The notes beneath the pieces were generated by a model. The model saw only the letters and a list, made by a program, of their open reading frames with translations, made no database searches and was not told where the DNA came from. The position numbers were made by a program, and so were the translations under genes. Source: Tenrec ecaudatus (lineage: Eukaryota > Chordata > Mammalia > Afrosoricida > Tenrecidae). Taken from it: a stretch of DNA of 64,000 bases. Shown in pieces: positions 24,086-35,537 of the stretch (position 1 is the first letter of the stretch; each line of letters begins with the position of its first letter). Location: NCBI RefSeq assembly GCF_050624435.1, contig NC_134535.1, positions 128,640,731-128,704,730 on the forward strand. The letters run 5' to 3'.

Positions 24086-26612
24086 GCTTTAAAAAGAAAA
24101 TTCAAAAGGGACATAGGGAAAAAGCTACTGTATGCAAACATTACTGGGGTGAGGACCAGGTAGTATGGCAGGGACCACACCAAATCCAGGGATACATATG
24201 GTAGACAACTAAAAATGAGCTGGGGAAAGGAAGCAAAATAATGATAAAGAAATGGGTATCAGGGTCACAGGGCACTAACTCACCCAAGGTGGGTATTGTT
24301 TATATCTCCATAGGGTAAGAGAGACCAGACTCAACCCAGAGCTCCAAGATGTGAATGCAACATGCCCGTGTGGAATAGGGTACCAGTGGAGAGGTGTGAG
24401 GGGCTGGCCCCAATCCCAATTATGTGAACACCTGCTCCCCCACCCCACCAGAAGAATTTATTTCAGAGGACAGCACTGAATCTGCAGCTCTGGGAGAGGG
24501 AGATATCAGATTGGCGCACATGGGATCAGATGAAGGGGGAAGAGGAGAGAATAGAGCACATCCTGGCCCACCAGGCCTTGAGGACAATGTTCCTACTCAG
24601 AACAGCCAGTGCACAGAGAGGACCACATGGTCTGCTGAACTATGAGAAACGATGCCCCTCACTTCCCCAGAGCCCCATAGCCCTGTAGACAGAGTGTAGG
24701 AATTGTGCCCAAACTGATCCCGCCACACCGAGTCTAAACACTAAGGGGTGCAACAGAACAGCAAGGGAATGGAGCAGTGAGGTCCCCAGGGAATGCTGAA
24801 GGTGGACTTTGTGGCCTGGTCTTGGTGCCCGAACGGACTAGACTGGAAAACACTCCTAAAGGCCAACAAGCAGTCATTGAACTAACTACATGCTTTTCTT
24901 TCTTATTGTGTTTTGTTGTTTGTCATTGGTTTGTTGTTGTTTTGTTGGATATTGTTGCTTGGTTTTATTCTGTCTTGTTTTTGTACATGTTATTATCTCT
25001 GCAAGTCTGTCTAAATAAGGAGAAAACAACAGGACTGATAGTTCTGAGGGGCCATGGGAGATGGGAGGGGGAGAAAGGTAGTGTTGTTAACAAACCCAGG
25101 GACAAGGGAACAAAAAGTGATCCAAATCAGTGGTGAGGAAGGTGTGGGAGGCCTGGTAGGACATGATCAAGGGAAATGTTACCAAGAGAAATTACTGAAA
25201 CTCAAATGAAGACTGAGCATAATAGTAGGACAAGAGGAAAGTCAAAGAAATAAAAGAAAGAACTGGGAGGAAAAGGGCATTTATACAGGTCTAAATAAAG
25301 GCATGTACATATGTAAAAAGATTTATATATGAGGATGGGGAAATAGATCTATGTGCATATATGTATAGGTTTAGTATTAATGTAGCAGGACATTGGGCCT
25401 CCACTCAAGTACTCCCTCAATGCAAGAATACTTTCTTCTATTAAATTGGCATTCTATGATGTTCACCTTCATGACACAATCACTGAAAACAAAGCAGGTG
25501 AATAAGCAAATGTGGTGAAGAAAGCTGATGGTGCCCGGCTATCAAAAGTTATAGCGTCTGGGGTCTTAAAAGCTTGAAGGTAAACAAGCAACCATATAGC
25601 TCAGAAGCAACAAAGCCCGCATAGAAGAATCAGACCAGCCTGCGTGATCATGAGGTGGCGAATGGTTCAGTTATCAGGCATCAAAGAGCAAAAAGTCATA
25701 TCATTGTGTGCTCACCTCCCTGATAAAATTGCTGAAGGCAAATGGGTGCATAAGCAAACGTGGCAAAGAAAGCTGATGGTGCCCAGCTATCAAAAGATAC
25801 AGCATCTGGGGTCTTAAAGGCTTGAAGGTAAACAAGCAGCTATCTAGCTCAGAAGCAACAAAGCCCACATGGAAGAAGCACACTAGCCTGTGTGATCACG
25901 AGGTGTTGAAGGGATCAGGTATCATCAGAACAAAAAATCATATCGTTGTGAATGAAGGGGTTAGTGTAGAGTGGAGACCCAAAACCTATCTGTAGGCAAC
26001 TGGACATCCCCTTACAGAAGCATCGCATGGAGGAGATAAGCCTGTCAGGGTGCGATGTAGAAATGATGAAACATACAACTTTCCTCGCGTTCATAAATGC
26101 TTCCTCCCCGCCCCCCTCCCCCGCCCCCCACTATCATGATGGCAATTCTACCTTACAAATTTGGCTAGAGCACAAGATGTAAACTGGTACCGATAAGAAC
26201 TGGAAACACAGGGAATCCAGGGTGGATGATCTCTTCAGAACCAGTAGTGTGAGTGGCGATATTGGGACGGTGGAAGGAGGGTGGGTTGGAAAGGGGCAAA
26301 CGATTACAAAGATCTACCTATAACCTCCTCCCTGGGGGACGGACAACAGAAAAGTGGGTGAAGGGAGACGTTGGACAGTGCAAGATATGACAAAATAACA
26401 ATTTATAAATTATCAAAGATTCATTAGGGAGGGGGGACCAGGGAGGAATGGGAAAAAATGAGGAGCTGGTACCAGGGGCTTAGGTGGAGAGCAAATGTTT
26501 TGAGAATGATGAGGGAAATGAATGTACAAGTGTGCTTTCACAAATGATGTGTGTGGATTGTGATAAGAGTTGAATTAGCCACTAGCAAAATGGTTTTTAA
26601 AGAAATAAAAAA
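24086..26612 (+). other. L1 3' UTR, 2.5 kb, with tandem duplication
   Basis: It is bounded by the ORF2 stop and the degraded A-rich end. It contains a T-rich 'ttgttgttttgttgg' region (24900-24980), two tandem units starting at 25512 and 25760, a C-rich patch (26103-26131) and the G-rich tract (26427-26452). Separate genomic fragments at 0.6, 7.7, 35.0, 41.2, 43.3 and 56.2 kb all derive from this part of related L1s. Confidence 0.9.
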
Positions 26613-26924
26613 TTAATTAATACAGTCCCTCACCTTGGGAATTAAAGGGAACCTTTGCCTACGAATGGATGGGAATCTCTTGGAAAGCAATTTCAGGAAA
26701 CTCTTACATCCATAGTTTCAGGGAATGGCGCCCAGGTCAAAAAGTTCACACTTTTCAGAGCCAACCTTGTTGGAAGGTAACAGACGGAATCTCTCTCCAA
26801 GCAAGTGGAACATAAGTGTGGAGATAAAAAAGGAAAGTGCACTATGGCAAAATGGAGTTTTCCTGGGAATTCAAAGATGGTGAAATATTCGAAAACATAA
26901 TCCATCCCTTCAAGTCCCAAGATG
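26613..26924. other. unassigned sequence
   Basis: Short unique-looking spacer between two L1-derived segments. Confidence 0.35.
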
Positions 26925-27650
26925 AAAAATCACAAGGTAGTATTGATGGATGCAGGGAGGGATATATATTGCAACATTTCACATTCACCCATAGCAAAAC
27001 CTATTAGCAAACTAGATATAAAAGAAAATTTCTACAGGGAGAATACATATGAAAAATTCTATTGGGTCAACATTGTACTTCATGCTGCAGGACTTCCCTC
27101 TAAGATCAAGAGTAAGAACAGTTCCCGCTAAGATCAAGAGTAAGGCACTTTCACTATCAGTATTCCTATCCGACACCATATTAGGACTGCAAGTCATTAC
27201 AATAAGAACAGAAATATTGTTTAAGCTTATCTCAATTGGAGAGAAATACAATCACCTCTACTCACAGTTGAAGTGATTGTCTACATAGAAAACCTCAAGA
27301 TATCAACTAAAGGTTCTTAGAACTAATAAGTGAATCCTGTAAGAACAAATGAGTGAATCATTGGGTACAGGGTGAGCACCCACAAAAATGTAATAGCATT
27401 TATAGATAGCAGCAATCAACACATAGAAAACAAACTTAAAATACATATTGCATTTTAAATAACTCCAAAAATTAAATATGTAAGTATCCGAGCAACAAAA
27501 TATGCATATGATCTGCATGCTGCAAAACACTGATGGAAGAAATTAAAGAAGCAAAAAAAAAAAAAAGACTTCAAACATATTTTGTCCATGTTTTGAAAGA
27601 CCCAATATAATAAAGGAGGTGATTTGCATTGAAATTCAAACGGGCTATTT
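26925..27650 (+). mobile_element. ancient L1 ORF2 fragment
   Basis: The order of blocks follows the L1 reverse-transcriptase region. 'attgatggatgcaggg' is followed by the 'ccctctaagatcaagag' and 'actttcactatcagtattcc' blocks. After the eroded FADD-containing region comes 'cttagaactaataagtgaat', then 'actgatggaagaaattaaag' with an A run at 27555-27566. It is much more diverged than the 18.4 kb element and is an old mammalian L1 relic. A 17 bp perfect direct repeat lies inside it. Confidence 0.75.
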
Positions 27651-28257
27651 TGGAAAATGGTTGAATTTTGGAATATGGTTGCACGTCTTCCTCCATGTCG
27701 CTGGGGTAAGCTTTCCCATCAAGGACTGAGGGACCATTAAACAGGAGGCCCCCCAAGGGATTGAGCTCACATTAAGTGTCACCTTCACCATCAGCCAGAA
27801 GAATGATGCTCATTCCACCAGGCCCAGCTCCCTGGCCTGCACTCCAGATGCCTTCTAAATGGCATCTGCCAAGACCAGGGACAGTTCCATTGTCCACTCA
27901 CATCCCACATGTTTACAGACTCCCTACTGGGCTCTAGGCACATCCAGGAACTCTGCCATCGGGTTGAGGCCCCTACCATAGTCTGGGGGGACACGGCTGT
28001 TGGAGAAGCTGTCTTATTTCAGCCAGCAGTGGTATGTCCTGTCCCCAAAGTCCTCCCTTGTACACCTCACCATTTCTCAGAGAAGAGATACCATAGGCAG
28101 CTGTTTATCCAACATGGCAATATTTTCTTGTGGGCTCATCTCTACCATTTAAAGTCTAAAGAAGAGTCACTCCTTGACTCTCTTCTCCTATTGAGTTTAT
28201 CCTTTAAGCTGAAGCTTAGACTTTAATACTTTTCTCCATGTATAGATGATAGCAACA
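27651..28257. other. unassigned sequence
   Basis: Moderately GC-rich unique-looking DNA. A 105-codon frame (27909-28226) has no recognisable domain. Confidence 0.35.
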
Positions 28258-28435
28258 TGTATAGATTGCTCAGTTGAGGCGGTAGACTGCAACCTGCATG
28301 TCAACATTTCAAACCCACCAGCTACAGAAGTCTGAGGGAGAAGCACCAGCTTGCCTTGCGTGCTCCTGGGAAGATTGGCAGCTAGGGTTCTAGAATTGAA
28401 ACCAACTTGCTCTCAATGGGTTGGGTTAGGTTTGG
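28258..28435 (+). mobile_element. AfroSINE, diverged
   Basis: 'caacctgcatgtcaacattt', 'cccaccagctacagaagtct' and the tail 'caatgggttgggttaggttt' follow the AfroSINE order. Confidence 0.65.
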
Positions 28436-28489
28436 TATTGGAAAGAAAAATGTATTTCCTTTCTTTTTCTAGAGCCACCAGAGGAGGCT

Positions 28490-28600
28490 GCTGAGATTGG
28501 GTCTTCTAGGAAGACATTGACTTGTCCAAGGTCACTCAGCAGATTGCTGGTGGATACCTCAAGAGGACCAAGTTCATCTCCATAATCAAATAGGGTAAAT
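28490..28600. mobile_element. ancient MIR-like SINE fragment
   Basis: 'gacttgtccaaggtcactca' followed by 'gcagattgctggtgg' is typical of old mammalian MIR-type SINEs. The exact family is uncertain. Confidence 0.5.
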
Positions 28601-28867
28601 GCAGAGCTGAAAAGTCTACATCTTGCAGCACTGCTAGATTTTCTGTCCCCCACCCCCCACCCCCAAAACACTCTGGACAGAATGGAAGAAGGTCTCTCCT
28701 AAGTATCTACACAAGCAATCCCGGACAGAATGTTTTCCAAACACACAATCATGTCCTAGGGGCAAGAGATGTTTTTGATATAAATTGCGATGACAGCAGT
28801 TCGCAACAGACCCAGATTCGGGAACTGTTCCAGCATGCCAGAGGTTTGGAAGCTTTTAACTCTCATA

Positions 28868-28870
<3 letters not shown>

Positions 28871-28919
<49 letters not shown>
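28871..28919. repeat. (CA)n microsatellite
   Basis: Pure CA repeat, about 24 units. Confidence 0.97.
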
Positions 28920-28920
<1 letters not shown>

Positions 28921-29121
28921 AATGGAGCTAAAGCAACGTGGAGACAAGCTGACAAACCACAAAGGCCAGGAAATGCACAGTGAATGCTGATCGGAAGAGC
29001 AATAGAAGGTAAATAAATGTGTATCAAAATGCAATCTGGGCACACCACTCGCCTTGTGAGGCTTGAAAGCAATGCTGATGGTTTCCCAGCACACATGCAG
29101 GCCTCCAGCCAGGAGGTACCA

Positions 29122-29134
29122 AGAGAGATGAGAA

Positions 29135-29180
<46 letters not shown>
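29122..29180. repeat. (GA)n microsatellite
   Basis: GA-rich tract that becomes a pure AG repeat from about 29150. Confidence 0.97.
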
Positions 29181-29183
<3 letters not shown>

Positions 29184-29757
29184 AAATGCCATCGATGACT
29201 TGCCTGGCACAGGGTACATTGTGCCTTGAGACTGGCCTACTGCTCAATGGAGGTGGGGGCTGACTGGGCGCTTCCCCACGCTTCGTGTGATGGTTTCTGG
29301 GCTTAGCATCCATTTCACTTGTTGCAAGAACAAAGTTCAGGAATTTGGGATAGACTGGTGGTGTCCTTCAGTTGGTCAATCCATCCCTTTACTTCTCTAG
29401 GCCACTGCCCCTAGGATACCATACAAGTCTCACCCGGATATGTTTCCTCCTCATCTCTCTCCCTGCCCTCTCTCTTCCACCAACTTCTGGTCCTTTGGAT
29501 AAGCCTGACAGCTCAAACTTGAAAGACACCTACTTCTTCTTCCTGCATCTTAGTTTACTGCTAATAGCTATGTAATTGTGACAACCTGAAGCAAGAGAAA
29601 GGGCACTTTCCCCCACTCCTCTCTGTCTCAGTGTTGTACCTACCACATGTCCCAGACACCAGAACACTGAGGGGGAGCAATTGTTTCCATCCACAAGGTC
29701 TTCCTCACCTGCCCTCCTGTGAAAGCAAAAAATTAAAAGGAGTCAATGGCCTAAGAT
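29181..29757. other. unassigned sequence
   Basis: No repeat family or exon recognised. Confidence 0.35.
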
Positions 29758-29821
29758 ACACACAAACACACACACACGCGCGCACACACATGCACGCACA
29801 CACACACACACATACACACAC
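29758..29821. repeat. (CA)n with CG steps
   Basis: Alternating purine-pyrimidine tract with an internal 'cacacgcgcgcacac'. Confidence 0.95.
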
Positions 29822-31028
29822 TGCCACACCATCACTTAACAGGTGAGAACTGGCACCAAGTATGGTCTCGGATGTTGGTTGGAAGGAAATCCTGATACTT
29901 CTGTTGACTTTGGAAGTGAAAGTGATGAAGAGAGCGCTTGCCAGGTACCAGGTGAACTTAGGCCATCCTAGTTCCGACGAGAGAGTGAGCAGCCCAGCCA
30001 CTTGCCCTCTCTGGTTCCACCCCAGATGCCACAAGGTACCTTCCTATTGCCAGAAACACAAGGGAAGGCCACCGCGGCGTGTTCTATTCAGTGAGCCCTT
30101 TCCTGACAACCTTGATCGTTCTCTAACACCCAGGACTGGAGCCTTCTGATAGCTTCTGATGAGACCCTGTCCTCAGGCCACAGAGACCTAGTTGCAACCT
30201 GGAGATGTGGGGGAAATAATGGTGAACTAGCCGCCTTGTTCCCATTGCCCCATGAATCTGAATGGCAGATGCTAGAGACAATTCAACTGCTACATTGAAT
30301 CTACTCTTCCTTTTTCAGATTGCTGGATAGGGCTGTGCTGTCTGATGAAAGAAACATCAGGGAGGTGCTGCCCCCTTCTGGGATGCATGCAAAGGAAAGA
30401 TGCACCCCCTCCACCCCCACTCAAAAAACAAAAACAGGAATGTCTTGTCGTGTCGGTAATTCTCGCCATTGGTTAGGACATACACTGCAATGTGTCCTAG
30501 GGATAGCCAAAGCCTATCCTAGAAAGAATCACTTGGAAGCAGAGGAAACATGGGTACAATTCATGATCCAATAATCATTGGGATCTGTCCTGAAAGGGAG
30601 ACCAAACTCCTGAGAGGCCTGAACAGGATTTGGTGATTGCTGCTGTCATTCCCTGGACCTCTAATGAAGCACTCAGGCATAGCCCAGTCTCCCAGAACAC
30701 TTAGCACTGAAACAAATAAAGACTTGCCCGTGTCTAACAAATGCCTTTGCTGCAATAATCCAAGCCACCGGAGATTGACTGAGTGAACAAAGCAAAGGTC
30801 AGTGCCTGCTGTATGCCGAGCGCACAGATCTGGCTGAGCCTTAACTGGGCCCTCCAGGGGTGCCGAATATAGTCAGAGGAGTAGGAAAAGTGTCCAAGGG
30901 AAAAGGTGTCAGTGTGTGCCATGATGGGTGTCTCCAGTGCGTTAAAAGAGCACAGAGGAATGGCAGGTCCTCCTGCCTGGGGCTGAATCCCAGAATCCTG
31001 AAAATGATCCCTAAGCAGAATATACAGG
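29822..31028. other. unassigned sequence
   Basis: GC-richer unique-looking DNA. Overlapping frames up to about 104 codons show no family resemblance. Confidence 0.35.
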
Positions 31029-31238
31029 AGCATGGTAGTGGCAAAGTGCTTCAGTGCTGGACTGCTGACCGAAAAGTCAGTGGTTCAAATTCACAAGTGG
31101 CCTGGTGGGAGAAAAATGCGGGAGTCCATGGCTGTGAAGATGACAAGCTTGGAAACCCTATGGGGCAGTTCTAACTGCCCTCTGGGGTCACTATGTGCTG
31201 GACTCCGCTCGACGGCACTGGGCTTGGTTTGGTGAAGC
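31029..31238 (+). mobile_element. AfroSINE
   Basis: Head 'tgctggactgctgaccgaaa', box B-like 'ggttcaaattcacaa', and tail 'gacggcactgggcttggttt'. Confidence 0.88.
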
Positions 31239-32324
31239 ATAGGAAGAAGCCACCTGGCTGAATCTTAAAGAATACATGGATATGGGGCGTGATGGTCCAG
31301 AAGGCATCCGGTTGAAGTGAGAGAATGTATGTAAACACGCATGCATGTGGGAGAGAAAAGTCTATTTTGTTGTTGTTCTCTGTTGTTTTCTACCCTGCAG
31401 GGGTGAGAGGACAATAGCCCACTTCAGCCTGAGCTGGACTGCACACCAGCTAAACCAGCCGGTGGCCTGTCAGAGTTGACAGACAACCTTCCGGCTATAA
31501 ATAACACTGCACATGTACTTGTACACACACACACACACACACCTCTGAAAATAGCGTTGGCTGTTCTCACAGGGACTTGGAACTGAGAGTTTATATTTAG
31601 TTTACTCTCTCCCCACTATTTATATTTCTTTTGTTTACCTAAATATTCTCCTCCATTTATTGCTGTCACGTCTGGGCACCTGATGTCATTAAAAGAACGC
31701 CTAGCAACTTCATTCCATCAGAACGGGGCTAACTAAATCCATCTCCTCTGTGACCCTGACCGGTTCTTGAATTCCAAGCTTGCGAACAGACTTCAGAAGT
31801 TTTTTGCTTTTTCTTGTTTTTCCTTCTCCCTCTGCCTCCCAACTAGCCTCCCTGGGACTGGGTTGTTGAAATGCCACAGGCCTCCCAGGAAGGGAGCTGC
31901 TGTCCACCCTCTGTGCCCTAAATTGGCATGACAGCCCTCGCCTCACTTTCCCTGAAGCAACTAAAAACCACTGGTTCGCTCACGAGCCCTTCACCTACTT
32001 CCAGGCTGTGCACCGGGCAAAGCCAGACCTTTTTCCACCTGAGCTCAACCAACAGTCCCACCTGAGCTCCCTCGGTGCCTATTTGTATCTGTCTTTCCAT
32101 CCATCATCTTCACTTGTTCTTCTCAAAGCCTCCCTCGGGGTTTCCTGCACCATTCTAGGGACACTCCGGGTTTGGTTGAAGACCGCTGGAGGATGGTGTC
32201 AGCGTTCCTGGGTTGACACCGAGTCCAACCCCCTCGATCCCAGTGCCACATCCAAGTCCTGTGAGCAGCACCAGGGGGATGTGAACTTTGGAGCGCTCCT
32301 ATGTCCTCCTCCTGGAAGATTAGG
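31239..32324. other. unassigned sequence with short (CA)n
   Basis: Contains a CA run at 31522-31542 and otherwise unique-looking DNA. No exon could be supported. Confidence 0.35.
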
Positions 32325-32510
32325 GAGAGTGCCGGCTTGGGACTCAGATAATCTTGGAAGCCAAGTCCCACTGACTGCTATGACGTCTGAGCAAACCCTT
32401 GGGCCTCTTTGAGCCTCGTTTGGTTCTTGTCGTTGTTTGCTTTTATCTATCAAATAGAGATAACACCTTTCTTTCAAAATTGTTATGCAGTACGGAGAGA
32501 AGGGAGAACC
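32325..32510 (+). mobile_element. MIR
   Basis: 'cttgggactcagataatctt', 'gcctctttgagcctcgtttg' and 'tatcaaatagagataacacc' reproduce the MIR order, with a 'gttcttgtcgttgtttgc' insertion. Confidence 0.8.
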
Positions 32511-33634
32511 AGCGTTCAATATTATTACAGTCATGGAGTGCCCCTTTCCATCTTGTTCTTTGAAAAGGTTCTCGTCATTTGTTAAACACCAGTCCAATGA
32601 AGATACCTTCATTGTGTCTTCAGCGTCTAGAGAAGTCCGCACATTCTCTCTGAAGTGAAAGGCCACACTCCTGGGCAGGTGAAGGCTATGCCTCATCCAG
32701 ACCAGCCTGTTGGAGCCCCAAAAAGAGATTCGCTAGTCCTGGTTCCATCCGTGGACTTCTTGGGTGGAAGCAGGAACCATATCCTGCTGAATGGAGCTTC
32801 TTATTCTCCTTGTCTGAAGGAATGAGCAGGAAAAGCAGGAGGTTGATAAGGTAGATGAGAAGGGAATTGTTCAAAGGGAAAATGCCCAGGGGTGGAGAGG
32901 GGACAGGCTACTGAGAAAAGGGTAGACCGTGAGACCCCCCAATCTCCTACACACTCTCTTTCATTTGGGGCTTGAAGCTCGCCTTCTCTGATTCGCACAG
33001 AAAACACAGCCATTCTGGTACCTATTCCAGGTAACCTTGCTCACTATTGAAATTACTCTCTAGCCCAAAGAGGAAAGAGGAGCATTAAAAAAAATGCACA
33101 GAGAAATAAGGGTCAGAAATGTGTCTAAACTCAAAACTCTGAAACAGCATGCTCATCAGTCAGCTGAAGAATGGGGCTCCTTGCAATCCTCCCCCTCCTG
33201 CTCAGGATCCTGTCTTCTGGGGGGTTGGGTGGTGATTAGAGCCCCAGAGGCAGTGGCTGGGACAGGGTCCCCCCCTGGGCCTGAGGTCACCAATCAGAGA
33301 GAATCTCCAGAGTTCTAGCTCCCCTGAAGAAATAAAGATGCAAAGGGGTCTCCCACACGAGTCCCCCTTGCCCCTGCCTCACCTGCCTCCCTGCTTTGGG
33401 TCCTAAAGGGAAGCCAGTGGGTAGTCTTTTGAGAAGGTGGTTCTGTCGTGTTCTCTCGCAGTCCTCTGACCGTCTTGCTCGTCCATCGTGCCTTCTTCCT
33501 AGTCTAGCTTCCAGCCTCGCGACTCCCGCTGGGGTCATCCAGTTTCCAAGGTGAGGTTCACTCACCACCAGTTCCTAAGTCATCGTCATCTTGCCCCGGT
33601 CGGAAGGGTACGCTGTCATCCCTCCCTCCTTGGC
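32511..33634. other. unassigned sequence
   Basis: Unique-looking, GC-richer DNA. Minus-strand frames up to 93 codons (33287-33568) have no recognisable domain. Confidence 0.35.
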
Positions 33635-33765
33635 TCAGTAACGAACCAGTTCCGATTATATGGCAGGCACAACTCTAAGCACTTGGAACTCACTAATGGG
33701 CCCACCTGGGGAACATTTCCTATACTCGGGAAGTTGTCCTGGGCTTTCCGTATCTAGGGCTCATC
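33635..33765. mobile_element. possible LINE-2/MIR-type relic
   Basis: 'atggcaggcacaactctaag' followed by 'cacttggaactcac' resembles the conserved ends of ancient mammalian LINE/SINE relics. The call is weak. Confidence 0.3.
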
Positions 33766-35002
33766 AGAAACCACCCACCCCTGCTCCGCCATCAGTGTGA
33801 ATGTAGTTTGGCAGGCCCCACCCACCGGCACCACTTGGGAGAGGAGAGGATGATTCCAGGATGGACTCACAACAGGGCAGGTAATGCTCCAGGTGGGCTC
33901 TGACTTCTAGGCTCTCAGCTTCCGGCTTCAATGTTAATGAGGTTCAAGTCTACAGGGTCTCAGCTGATGCCAGTCCTCCAGGAAAACCTCCCCGGTGTTT
34001 CCCCTATCTCTGAACCGCTGCCACCCTGCGGTCTAAGCACACGGGAGACATGTCCCGTCATCCTTGAGCTGCTCAGCGCTGTCTTGAGCTGTCATACATT
34101 TCAGTTGACTTGTGTACTGCCGGGAGCTGCTCCAGTCGGTGTGCTTCAGTGGCTCCCAAGGGACTGCTCACCTCTTCTCTGCCACAAAAGTGCCCCAGTC
34201 CCACCCTTACCTGCAAATGGCCTCCTCTGTTTGTCCCACTCTGCAGGTGTGTCATTACATTTTTTAAAATGTTGGGAAGCTGTTTGTGATCCCCACATAG
34301 AGTCAGGGACGTGTGGCTCGTGGTTAAGGAGTTACCTGGCAATGTGTGGAAAGCTGAAAGACAAACTCCACAGCAGTTCAGTGTTGGCAGGGAAGGGGGA
34401 AACGCCTAGTGATTGCAAAGGATTAGGGTCACACACTAAGGAGGTGCCAGAGTTAGGCGAAGGCCTAAGGCCTCCCAACATGCAGCCGCAACACAGAGCC
34501 GACTGTTCTTTAACATAATTGATTATAAGGATCCACCAGGTCATGGCTCCAAAATGTAAGGAAATAGGTCTTCTTACATTCCTGCCGTGCCCTCTCGGGA
34601 GGTTATGGGGACTGTGCCTTAGGACAGGCTGTGACTTCTACTTTGAAACCAGGGAAGAGGACTTCATTGTTGCCGGCGGCCCTGCAGGCCCCAGAAAGCA
34701 AGAGGACAGGGAGCCAGAACGCACGGGAGGCACCGAGGTTTGAGACCAGACCTTTTCCATCAGTCCCAGATGGCTTGGTGTCTTGGAGGACAGCTGGGCC
34801 CCGCTTGACAGCAATCTCCATTCCCATGCAAGGCAGCATCTCTGTGGACACAGGAGACAACTGTAAGCCAGATGGAATGGAAGCCCAAGATTTATTTTAT
34901 TGGTACTAGGACTAGGTCCAATGTCTCAATGTTACTGGTCTCCCAACGGTGGCACGCTTCATGAAGACAATTTCATAAAATGGGATGGAAAGTGAGCATG
35001 AA
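33766..35002. other. unassigned sequence
   Basis: Unique-looking. The 195-codon plus-strand frame at 33931-34518 shows no recognised domain and no splice-site support, so it is not called a gene. Confidence 0.35.
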
Positions 35003-35537
35003 TAGGAGGGGAGGAGATGAGCCAGTCAGGGTGCAGTGTATCCAGGATGGAAGATACAACTTTCCTCTAGTTCTTAAATGCTTCCTCCCCCCACTATCAT
35101 GATCCTAATTCTACCTTACAAATCTGGCTAAACCAGTGTAAATCTGTACACTGGTACATATAGGAACTTGAAACACAGGGAATCCAGGAGAGATGTACCC
35201 CCTCAGGACCAGAGTTGAAAGTGGCAATATTGGGAGGTTGTCAGGAAGGTGGGGTAGAAAGGGTGAACTGATCACAAGGATCTCCATATAACCCCCTCCC
35301 TAGGGGATGGACAACAGAAATGTGGGTGAAAGGAGACGTCAGAAATGTAAGACATGACAAAATAATAATAATTTCTAAATTATCAAGGGTTCATTGGTGG
35401 GGGGGGATGAAGAGCTGATACCAAGGGCTCAAGTAGAAAGCAAATGTTTTGAGAATGATGGTGGCAACAAATGTACAAATATGCTTGACACGATGGATGG
35501 ATGGATTGTGGTAAGAGTTGTATGAGGCCCCAATATG
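35003..35537 (+). mobile_element. L1 3' UTR fragment, older subfamily
   Basis: It matches the last 530 bp of the L1 tail, from 'ggaggagatgagccagtcag' to 'gttgtatgaggccccaatat'. The polyadenylation signal is lost (AATATG) and there is no A tail. Confidence 0.88.

Larger units (their letters stand above)
18400..26612 (+). mobile_element. L1 retrotransposon, nearly full-length, decayed
   Basis: This 8.2 kb element holds, in order, a GC-richer 5' UTR (18400-19375), ORF1 remains (19376-20300), ORF2 remains (20523-24085) and a 2.5 kb 3' UTR. Both ORFs carry stops, frameshifts and at least one deletion, so it cannot move itself. The canonical polyadenylation signal is degraded: the 'ctaataaaatg' of other copies reads 'ctagcaaaatg' here. 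No convincing target duplication was found. A full 5' end is uncommon because most L1 insertions are truncated. The left boundary is placed at the typical 'cttctgggaagatggtgacg' promoter start. Confidence 0.93.

Noticed and set aside
31029..31238. tRNA-like gene signals in many short segments
   Set aside because: They are the tRNA-derived heads of AfroSINEs and do not fold as intact tRNA genes by eye.
33931..34518. 195-codon plus-strand frame in unique sequence
   Set aside because: No domain, no clear start context and no exon boundaries that I could support. Frames of this length occur by chance in GC-richer DNA.
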